From NCBI GenBank assembly GCA_041485905.1, contig JBGPKK010000001.1, positions 70,283 through 134,282 on the forward strand: a stretch of DNA of 64,000 bases. The letters are read 5' to 3'. Below are positions 7,863 to 14,076 of this stretch, one piece after another. The notes below the pieces were generated by a model. It saw only the letters and a list, made by a program, of their open reading frames with translations. It was not told the origin of the DNA and searched no databases. Source of the stretch: JAHFUI01 sp041485905 (GTDB lineage Bacteria; Acidobacteriota; Vicinamibacteria; Vicinamibacterales; CAVVIG01). A program made the translations under genes and the position numbers. Position 1 is the stretch's first letter. Every line of letters starts with the position of its first letter.

Positions 7863-8267
7863 TTAGGGTGTCTCGGTTTCGCTGGAGGCCGCGCCCATCC
7901 GCTGTCCCGTGGACGCCATGGTTACGGTCCTGGCGTTGCCGCGGTTGCTCAGGTTCCTAGCGGCCGTGCCCTCCACGATCACTTCGTCGCCCAGCTTCAT
8001 CGTCGTGCGCGTCCATCCCCTGGTCTGGAGTCCGTGCGGCGGCCCCATCTCGAAGCCCCAGTTGGTGACGGTGCCGTCGTCGTTCTTGACGTTGAGATAG
8101 AACCACACGTGGGGATTGGTCCATTCGACCTTCGTCACATATCCCTGTTTCTTGACCACCTTGGTATTGTCGAATTCCGCCGCAAAGGAGTGGTGTGCTT
8201 TGACCGGTTTGGCCGACAGCATCACACCCAAAGCGAGGGCCAGAAGACCAACCGTGCGTAATCTCAT
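7863..8267 (-). CDS. DUF6152-like secreted protein
   Basis: A 134-residue protein from ATG 8267 with a perfect AGGAGG six bases upstream. The signal peptide is followed by AHHSFAAEFD, KQGYVTKVEWTNPHVWFYLNVK and LKLGDEVIVEGTAARN-like sequence, typical of the small HH-starting family annotated DUF6152. It is probably periplasmic; the two histidines at the mature N-terminus could bind metal. It lies between one protein carrying only the partner domain (6894..7820) and one carrying both domains fused (8306..9421). Confidence 0.8.
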   Translation of the reverse strand: MRLRTVGLLALALGVMLSAKPVKAHHSFAAEFDNTKVVKKQGYVTKVEWTNPHVWFYLNVKNDDGTVTNWGFEMGPPHGLQTRGWTRTTMKLGDEVIVEGTAARNLSNRGNARTVTMASTGQRMGAASSETETP

Positions 8268-8305
8268 TGGAAATCCTCCTCTTAACCGTGAACGAGAACG
8301 ATACA

Positions 8306-9421
8306 TTATGGTCTGTTGTCCTGGCAAAAATACAGCGGAAGCTCTTCGCCGGCCATCCACTGCAGGTTCCACCCGGTGGACCAGGTTCGCGTGTAGGCGC
8401 CGGGATCGTCGATGGTGACTTCGTACTTCAAGGTATTGGCATCGGTGCGCGTGAGCCGCTCGATCAGGTGCAGCTTCTCGGAGTGCGGCAGGCCGCCATT
8501 GGTAAACCAGAACTTTTCGTTGAAGCTGTTGGTGTCGACGACCAGCGTATCTTTCTCCCATTTGGCCACGGCGCGCCCGTAATACAGCGGGTTGTCTGCA
8601 TCGCCCCGCAACTGGCCTTGTTGCTTGCGGCCGTCCGTATAGATGATGCGGTAGTTATGATCGCCGCCTCCGACGAAGACGAAAATCCGCTTGCGATTCT
8701 GGTCCTCGACAAACTGCAGGCCCTCGGGCATCTGGAACTGGCGCGGGCCACCCGCAGGCTTGCAGAACAGGAACATCGGGTCGTCCTTCAGAAAATTGCG
8801 CTGCCGCAATTCGTAGAGGTCTCGAGCCCAGCGCTGAAAGGGTGCGACCTTGTCCACATCCGTGATGTTGCGCAGGAGGCCGTAGGCGTCCATCGGAATT
8901 TTCGCGGCGTTCTCCACCATCACCGTGGAGCTCGGGTTCGCCCAATATCCTGTCTCGCCTGGCGCGGGACCGAGTCGCGGCTGGCCGTCCGGCCACCGAG
9001 GCGTGGGCCGAGCGGCACGTGACGCAGAAGACGCAGCGGCCGGCACGGTCAACAAGCTCTTGCCGGTCGTGGTCATCACCACGGACTTCGCCCACGCCTG
9101 GCGGCTTCCGTCTCTGGCGGCAATGCCGCGAACGGTGAGCGCGTCGCCAATCTTCAGCGAGTCGCGCGTCCAGCCGCCTTTGCGAAGCTCCACCGGACTT
9201 TCGAGCTCAATGGCCCAAATCGCAACGCCGCTGCCATCGGGGACGCCGATGAATAAGTGGGCGTGCGGATTGAGCCAATCGATCTTGCTGACAACCCCCT
9301 TCAGGGTCACCGCTTTGTTGTCGTCGAACTTGGCCGCAATCTCGTGGTGGGCGATCACCGGCGCGGACGCCAGAAACAGGCCCAAACCGAGGGCCAAAAG
9401 GCCGCAGACACGATGCCTCAT
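8306..9421 (-). CDS. Secreted two-domain protein: DUF6152-like plus GHWEGDTL-type domain
   Basis: 371 residues from ATG 9421. Residues 1..125 are a signal peptide and a DUF6152-like domain (AHHEIAAKFDDNKAVTLKGV, IDWLNPHAHLFIGV). After a Pro-rich linker, residues about 150..371 repeat the domain of 6894..7820 (FQRWARDLYELRQRNF, CKPAGGPRQFQMPEGLQFVED, YRIIYTDGRKQ, WEKDTLVVDTNSFNEKFWF, DPGAYTRTWSTGW, YFCQDN). The fusion next to separate single-domain copies strongly suggests that the two domains work together in the periplasm. Confidence 0.8.
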   Translation of the reverse strand: MRHRVCGLLALGLGLFLASAPVIAHHEIAAKFDDNKAVTLKGVVSKIDWLNPHAHLFIGVPDGSGVAIWAIELESPVELRKGGWTRDSLKIGDALTVRGIAARDGSRQAWAKSVVMTTTGKSLLTVPAAASSASRAARPTPRWPDGQPRLGPAPGETGYWANPSSTVMVENAAKIPMDAYGLLRNITDVDKVAPFQRWARDLYELRQRNFLKDDPMFLFCKPAGGPRQFQMPEGLQFVEDQNRKRIFVFVGGGDHNYRIIYTDGRKQQGQLRGDADNPLYYGRAVAKWEKDTLVVDTNSFNEKFWFTNGGLPHSEKLHLIERLTRTDANTLKYEVTIDDPGAYTRTWSTGWNLQWMAGEELPLYFCQDNRP

Positions 9422-9554
9422 CGATATTTCTCCCGTCGCGACTGGAAGGCGGCCCAGGATCACCGCTGAAGAATACAACAAACCGGGGGCAAAAGTTTAT
9501 CTTTGCGCGGCAAGGCGGTCCTGCAGCGCCCGCACCAGCGGCCCGGTGGCGGGC

Positions 9555-9600
9555 GGTCCGGCCGCCCACGGATCCGGGTACGTAGGATCCGCGGTCGGTC
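9555..9600. repeat. REP-like palindrome at 3' end of the ATP-grasp gene
   Basis: An inverted repeat CGGATCC-GGGTACGTA-GGATCCG, carrying the GTACGTAG core seen also at 60622..60630, ends next to the stop codon of the ATP-grasp gene (9599). It sits between that gene and the secreted-protein cluster; a 5' extension (GGGCGGTCCGGCCGCCC) forms a second stem. Confidence 0.45.
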
Positions 9601-10843
9601 ACGCGACCTGCCGCTCCCACGCGGCGAGGTCCGCGTATACGCGCTCGGCGCGCCCGACGAGCGCCGCGTAGCAGGACGCCTCGTCGACGCCGGAGGCGTA
9701 CACGGTGCAGACCGGCCGGCCCGCCGCCATGCGGTCGCCCGGACGGGGCACGTCGCCGACGCCCCCGGCTTCGTCGGCACCCCTTCCCACGAGCCACGCG
9801 GTCGTGTCGCCGACGGTCACGTTGCGCCGCGCGAACACCACCGCCTTGCCCACCGCGTCAATCCCTCCAGGGCCGCCAGGGCCGCACCGCACCTGCGCGA
9901 GATCGAACGCAGGCAGCGTGCCGCCGACGCACGCTGCAACGTGCGCGCCGAACACAGACAGCCCGCATGCGCGTTCCACAAGATCCATCGACGAGGACCA
10001 CCGCGGGTTCACTTCGATCGCGTACGGAACGCCGCCTCGGGCGATGAAGTCGACGCCATTGACGCCGACAAGGTCGAAGTCCTCGGCCACTGCGCGGGCG
10101 AGCGCGCACGCTCGATCCACCAGCTCGACATCGCCGGTCGCGAGGATGTTCCCGCAGTACCGGTATCCTGCTGCGCCGAAGGCGTGGTCGCCGACGATCT
10201 GTCGAGACACGGCGAGCGGGACCGCGCGTCCGCCGGCCGCGACGAACACCACCGAGCCGGGCGTTCCCTCGACGAGCTCCTGCAGATAACAGCCGCGAGG
10301 GATGAGCGTGCCGCGGCGCCAGGCTCGCACGCGGTGTCCTCCTCCCGACTTCAACGGCTTCACGAGCCAGCGATGTCGATGTAGGTCGGACCTTATTAGG
10401 TCCGCCGCCTCAATGAGGTCCGCCGACTCAGGCGCCACATGCACGATGGGCGCGGCAATCCCCCGCCGACCGAGCGCTTCTGCCACGAGCAGCGGATCGC
10501 GTACGCGCCACAGCACCGCCGGCGCGTTTCCCCACAGCGCGCGTCCGGCAGCGAGCGCGGTCACGGCGTTGGGATGATTCTCGAAGCTCGAAAGGTACGC
10601 GACCGCGTCGCACTCGATGCCGCGGCCGGCCCGCGCCGCAGCGTGCGCGGTGAAGCGGCGCCCAAGCGAGCGGTTACGGACCGACGGGTGCTGATCGAGA
10701 TCGCCGAACGCGTCGATCGCCGTCACCGTGAAGCCGGCCCGCGCCGCCGATGTCGCGGCCGCGCGCGTCGAGACCCCTGCGATGAGGACGCGTGCAGCCG
10801 GCGACGTGGCAGCGCCCGGCCTCTCCACCTCACGCCATCCCAA
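9599..10843 (-). CDS. ATP-grasp ligase of the H4MPT/methanofuran cluster
   Basis: 414 residues. The N-terminus (ARVLIAGVSTRAAATSAARAG) is a Rossmann-like pre-ATP-grasp segment. The ATP-grasp core follows: WLVKPLKSGGGHRVR, YLQELVEGTPGSVVFVA, DFDLVGVNGVDFIARGG and AIEVNPRWSSSMDL. ATP-grasp proteins of this type sit in archaeal-type C1 clusters and are tied to tetrahydromethanopterin or methanofuran side-chain synthesis (tyramine-glutamate ligase MfnD and Orf17 of methylotrophs are the nearest ideas). Substrate is not decidable from sequence. It overlaps the DUF1464-type gene by 14 bases, so it is the last gene of the fae operon. A REP-like palindrome lies inside its coding sequence at 10385..10425. 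Confidence 0.82.
   Translation of the reverse strand: MGWREVERPGAATSPAARVLIAGVSTRAAATSAARAGFTVTAIDAFGDLDQHPSVRNRSLGRRFTAHAAARAGRGIECDAVAYLSSFENHPNAVTALAAGRALWGNAPAVLWRVRDPLLVAEALGRRGIAAPIVHVAPESADLIEAADLIRSDLHRHRWLVKPLKSGGGHRVRAWRRGTLIPRGCYLQELVEGTPGSVVFVAAGGRAVPLAVSRQIVGDHAFGAAGYRYCGNILATGDVELVDRACALARAVAEDFDLVGVNGVDFIARGGVPYAIEVNPRWSSSMDLVERACGLSVFGAHVAACVGGTLPAFDLAQVRCGPGGPGGIDAVGKAVVFARRNVTVGDTTAWLVGRGADEAGGVGDVPRPGDRMAAGRPVCTVYASGVDEASCYAALVGRAERVYADLAAWERQVA
10385..10425. repeat. REP-like palindrome inside the ATP-grasp coding sequence
   Basis: The element CGGACCT-TATT-AGGTCCG followed by a second half-copy (GAGGTCCGCC) matches the intergenic hairpin at 60630..60651. Here it is translated as ADLIEAADLIRSDLHR, between PESADL and RHRWLVKPL, without breaking the frame. 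The repeat apparently inserted into a surface segment ahead of the ATP-binding lysine strand. Confidence 0.55.
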
Positions 10844-11927
10844 CGCGCAATCGCGCCGCAGCCGGCGAGATCACGTGCAGATGATCGAGCACCGTGCCGG
10901 ACGCCTCGCGGATGCGCAGCGCATCGACGATCGGCGCCGACCGACCGCCCGCAAGCCCGTCGGCGATCAACGCGGCGCCTTGGGCCGCCTGACTGGCTGT
11001 CGGGGCGAAGCCGGTGAGGACGTGCACCGAGGCATCGGCTCTCACGCCGGCGAGGCGCCGCGCGAACTCCTCCGGGACGCCGGCGACGCGAGCCACCCGT
11101 CCGGACAGAATCACCTCACGTGATTGCGGCACCGCCACTGCGAGCGCCGCCACGGCTTTCACAGCACTCTCGACGTAGGCGTCCCACGCCAGGTGGCCGC
11201 GTGGCGTGCTCGGCGCCGCGAGCGACTCGGCCGTCGCCGCGGGCGCTCCAGCGATCGTCGCGGCGCCGCCCCCGAAGAGCAGGTCCTTCGAAACGGAGCC
11301 TGCGAGGAACGCGACCTCGCCGTCGAGCGCGCCGGCGGCGCGCGCGCCGAGCGGTCCGGACGACCCGCCAACGCCGTCGACGATGGCACCGCGATCGACG
11401 GCGATCGCCGCCGTGAACGCGCCGCCCAATTCGAGCAGGATGAACGAGACGTCTTGCACGGCGCACGCGCGTCGTTCGGTCTGCTCGCGCACAGCCAGCG
11501 CGGCCGCGCACACCTTGTCCGCGGTGCCCATATCGACGCGGTTCACTTTCCGGTGCGCGGGTACCGACGGAAGGTGCACGACGCCGGGCGTGAAGACCAC
11601 CGGCATCGAGGAGCGCGCCAGGACCCGCATCAGCGACCGGAGTCCTTCGATCCCTCCGGACTCTCCCTCGGCCGCCAGGCAGGCGAGCCGAAGGTCATCG
11701 TCTGTGAGGTCGCGGGCCATCGTGAGCGGCAGGCCGTAACCGGATGGTCCCGCGACGAGATCCAGCGGAGCGGCGCGATGAGCCGCGTCGAGCAATCCCG
11801 CGAGCACCGACGGATCGATGAGCGCCTCGGACGTCGGAAGCGATCGGTCGAGGAAGACATGCCCATCGTCGAGTCCACAGACGTCGATGCTCACTGTGCC
11901 GGGGTCGATCCCGATCACGCGCGGCAT
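10830..11927 (-). CDS. DUF1464-type ASKHA-fold protein
   Basis: 365 residues with features of an acetate/sugar-kinase-like (ASKHA) ATPase: VIGIDPGTVSIDVCGLDDG as the phosphate-1 loop, GPSGYGLPL, NRVDMGTADKVCAAALAV, ILLELGGAFTAAIAVDRG as the second phosphate loop, and REVILSGRVA. This matches the archaeal DUF1464 family. Its role is not established. Its place between mtdB (18-nt gap) and the ATP-grasp ligase suggests cofactor synthesis for H4MPT or methanofuran. I considered MfnF and hydantoinase-like C1 proteins, but the IDPGT opening fits DUF1464 better. Confidence 0.75.
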   Translation of the reverse strand: MPRVIGIDPGTVSIDVCGLDDGHVFLDRSLPTSEALIDPSVLAGLLDAAHRAAPLDLVAGPSGYGLPLTMARDLTDDDLRLACLAAEGESGGIEGLRSLMRVLARSSMPVVFTPGVVHLPSVPAHRKVNRVDMGTADKVCAAALAVREQTERRACAVQDVSFILLELGGAFTAAIAVDRGAIVDGVGGSSGPLGARAAGALDGEVAFLAGSVSKDLLFGGGAATIAGAPAATAESLAAPSTPRGHLAWDAYVESAVKAVAALAVAVPQSREVILSGRVARVAGVPEEFARRLAGVRADASVHVLTGFAPTASQAAQGAALIADGLAGGRSAPIVDALRIREASGTVLDHLHVISPAAARLRVGMA

Positions 11928-11945
11928 GGGAAAAGTCCTTGGTCC

Positions 11946-12818
11946 CTAAGTACCGGTGCGAGCGATTTCAGCGATCGTCTCGGCATCGAGCACGAGATCG
12001 TTTTTTTCGAACAGGCGGAAGATGCACGCGTTGTGGATCTTCATCTTCAGACTACCGACGCCCAAGGCCCCGAACACCGTCACACCCTCACGCTCCACGC
12101 CATCGTCGGTGACGTCAATGCCTTCCACGCCGAGCGGCGGGACAGCGTTGACGTCGGCCACGCCGCGCAGTCCGGCGCGTCCGGCCCAGGCGTCGCGCGG
12201 GATCAGACAGACGCCGGCCGGACCCGCGTTGAGGAGCAGCTCGGCTCCCTCGCCGGCACCGATGACGGCGGCCGCCTGCGAGCGGTCGGCCAGCGTCGCC
12301 GCGCGCACGGTGCCGCCGAAACGCTGCCGGATCCGCTCGACAACCTGCGCGCCTGGCTCGGGCCGGCGGGAGGTGATGGTGACGTCGGCGCCAGCCTGCG
12401 CAAGAAGGCCGGCCGCTCGCATGCCGACAGGACCCGTACCGGCCGTCACCACAGCGCGACGTCCCTGAAGACTGCCGCCGGCGGCCTGCTGCAGCTTCGC
12501 AACCGCGGCGGACGCCGTCGTGTTCGATCCGTTCGAGTCGAGCATCACCGACACGCGCAGCGGGCCGAAGAACGTCTTCCGCACGGCCGCGAGGAGCTTC
12601 TCGCCCACGGCCATGTCGGTCCCGCCGATGAAGATCGCAGAGTGGCGGAGATCCTTGGGGCCTCGCGTGAACATCGCGCCGTACACGAGATCGCGGACCG
12701 CCTCCTCCGTCACGCTGCCGTAGCTCAGGACTTCGTCAGCACCAGCGTCAAAGGCGACGATGCGATCGAAGACGCTCGGGTGCGGAGAGCTGTCGAGGTG
12801 GAGGAGCAGGTTCTTCAT
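11946..12818 (-). CDS. mtdB: NAD(P)-dependent methylene-H4MPT dehydrogenase
   Basis: 290 residues from ATG 12818 (MKNLLLHLDSSPHPSVFDRIVAFD). It oxidises methylene-H4MPT to methenyl-H4MPT with NAD(P)+. Family signatures are GADEVLSYGSVT, DLVYGAMFTRGPKDLRHSAIFIGG, LDSNGSNTTASA, the dinucleotide-binding VVTAGTGPVGMRAAGLLAQAGA, and DVNAVPPLGVEGID. A Ser-Arg-Arg after the second beta strand of the Rossmann fold is compatible with NADP use. It lies downstream of fae with a strong hairpin between them. Whether it is MtdB (NAD/NADP) or MtdA-like (NADP only) cannot be settled by eye; the operon favours MtdB. Confidence 0.92.
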   Translation of the reverse strand: MKNLLLHLDSSPHPSVFDRIVAFDAGADEVLSYGSVTEEAVRDLVYGAMFTRGPKDLRHSAIFIGGTDMAVGEKLLAAVRKTFFGPLRVSVMLDSNGSNTTASAAVAKLQQAAGGSLQGRRAVVTAGTGPVGMRAAGLLAQAGADVTITSRRPEPGAQVVERIRQRFGGTVRAATLADRSQAAAVIGAGEGAELLLNAGPAGVCLIPRDAWAGRAGLRGVADVNAVPPLGVEGIDVTDDGVEREGVTVFGALGVGSLKMKIHNACIFRLFEKNDLVLDAETIAEIARTGT

Positions 12819-12875
12819 AATCCCAAGGCAGGATGGAGGGACAAGGCGAGCGGGAACCGCGCCGGGAGAGACGCA

Positions 12876-12903
12876 CGAGGGCGACAACCGCGCGTCGCCC
12901 TCG
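12876..12903 (-). promoter_or_regulatory. Intercistronic hairpin between fae and mtdB
   Basis: A perfect 10-bp inverted repeat, CGAGGGCGAC / GTCGCCCTCG, encloses an 8-nt loop and begins about 13 nt after the fae stop. No U-run follows, so it is not a typical intrinsic terminator. It is more likely an mRNA-stabilising or processing element that raises Fae over the downstream enzymes. Confidence 0.6.
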
Positions 12904-12915
12904 CGCTGAGGGTTT

Positions 12916-13428
12916 CTAGCCTTCGGCGCCGCCCGCGAACGGGTGCTTCGCCGTCTTCGATTTCGTGATGACCTCGTCGGCCTTCGGGATCCCCTTCAGG
13001 GCGCGGCTGATCGATTCCTTGGTTGCCTTGTAGTTGAAGTCGAAGATCTTCTTGTCGTCTTTCGCATCCCAGTGGATGAACACGCCGACAAGCACGCAGT
13101 AGTCGTCCACTTTGTCTTTCGGGATGGTGCCATCGGCCACCGAGTCGACGACCGCCCGCGCCACCGCCGCCTGCGCCGGCCCGAACATCTGCACCGCCTG
13201 CGTGGCGCCCTTGATCGTGACCTTGTTGAAGAGGATCGTGTCGGGCTTGGCCGCCAGGTTCGGCGTCACGACCGCGAGGAGGGTGCTGAAGCCGTCCTTC
13301 TGATTCGAGAGGGCATGAACGAAGGCAGACCCCGCAGGTCCCGATTTCGATCCGATGATCAGATCGATGTGCGCGATCTCATTCCCGTCGCCGACCAGCG
13401 ATTCACCGATGAAAAAGTCCGTTGCCAT
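12916..13428 (-). CDS. fae: Formaldehyde-activating enzyme
   Basis: 170 residues. Fae condenses formaldehyde with tetrahydromethanopterin to methylene-H4MPT in the cytoplasm. The sequence follows the family end to end: GESLVGDGNEIAHIDLIIG with the catalytic histidine (His20 here), STLLAVVTPNLAAKPDTILF, NKVTIKGATQAVQMFGPAQ, YCVLVGVFIHWDAKDDKKI and TAKHPFAGGAEG. ATG 13428 is preceded by AAGGAG. It is the first gene of a minus-strand operon (fae, mtdB, DUF1464, ATP-grasp) and divergent from coxS. Confidence 0.97.
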   Translation of the reverse strand: MATDFFIGESLVGDGNEIAHIDLIIGSKSGPAGSAFVHALSNQKDGFSTLLAVVTPNLAAKPDTILFNKVTIKGATQAVQMFGPAQAAVARAVVDSVADGTIPKDKVDDYCVLVGVFIHWDAKDDKKIFDFNYKATKESISRALKGIPKADEVITKSKTAKHPFAGGAEG

Positions 13429-13596
13429 GTGGAACCACTCCTTTCAAAACAAATTAGGTAAAGTCTTGCTGAGAGCTGGCCGTGCATGGTCGCGACGCGA
13501 CGGAGTGGCACGCCAAGCGCGGGAGTATATCATCACGAGCGCTGGACGCGACCGGCGGCCTACAATACCCGAAATTCGTGCAGCGGAGGTGACATC
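13429..13596. promoter_or_regulatory. Divergent intergenic region of fae and coxS
   Basis: These 168 nt must carry the promoters of both the fae operon (minus) and the cox operon (plus). AAGGAG for fae and GGAGGT for coxS are visible. An AT-rich patch at about 13444..13468 (CAAAACAAATTAGGTAAAG) is the best promoter candidate for fae, and GGGAGTATATCATC at about 13522..13535 could hold a -10 box for coxS. No clear operator repeat is seen. Confidence 0.35.
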
Positions 13597-14076
13597 GTGA
13601 AAGTGCCCGTCGGCATCACCGTCAACGGCCGTCGCTATCAACGCGACGTCGAACCGCGTCAGCTCCTGGTGCATTTCATCCGCGACCTCGGTGGCGTCAC
13701 GGGTACCAAGATCGGGTGCGACACCAGTCAGTGCGGTGCGTGCACGGTGCTGCTCGACGGCGTGGCGATCAGGTCATGTACCTGTCTGGCCGTGCAGGTG
13801 GACGGTAGCGCCGTCACGACTATCGAAGGACTCGCACCCCCCGGCAAGCTGCACCCGCTCCAGGAGGCGTTCTGGAACAAGCACGGGTTACAGTGCGGCT
13901 TCTGCACGCCGGGCATGATCCTGGCGTCCCACGAGCTGCTTCGCCAGAATCCAACGCCGAGCGACGCGGAGATTCGGCACGGCCTGGAAGGCAACATGTG
14001 CCGGTGCACCGGCTACCAGAACATCGTGCGCGCGGTTCGAGAAGCCTCGATCACGATGGGAGGGAAACAGCCATGA
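13597..14076 (+). CDS. coxS: Carbon monoxide dehydrogenase-type small [2Fe-2S] subunit
   Basis: 159 residues from GTG 13597, with GGAGGT seven bases upstream. It carries the two [2Fe-2S] clusters that pass electrons from the molybdenum subunit to the flavoprotein. The plant-type cluster is CDTSQCGACTVLLDG with a later SC; the second is QCGFCTPGM and NMCRCTGYQ. It heads the order S-L-M, which is typical of form II CODH-like enzymes, and its stop overlaps the coxL start (ATGA). Confidence 0.93.
   Translation: MKVPVGITVNGRRYQRDVEPRQLLVHFIRDLGGVTGTKIGCDTSQCGACTVLLDGVAIRSCTCLAVQVDGSAVTTIEGLAPPGKLHPLQEAFWNKHGLQCGFCTPGMILASHELLRQNPTPSDAEIRHGLEGNMCRCTGYQNIVRAVREASITMGGKQP

Noticed and set aside
10830..11927. 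Hydantoinase-like MfnF methanofuran enzyme.
   Set aside because: The IDPGT opening, GPSGYGLPL and NRVDMGTADK motifs fit DUF1464 better; a role in the same pathway remains open.
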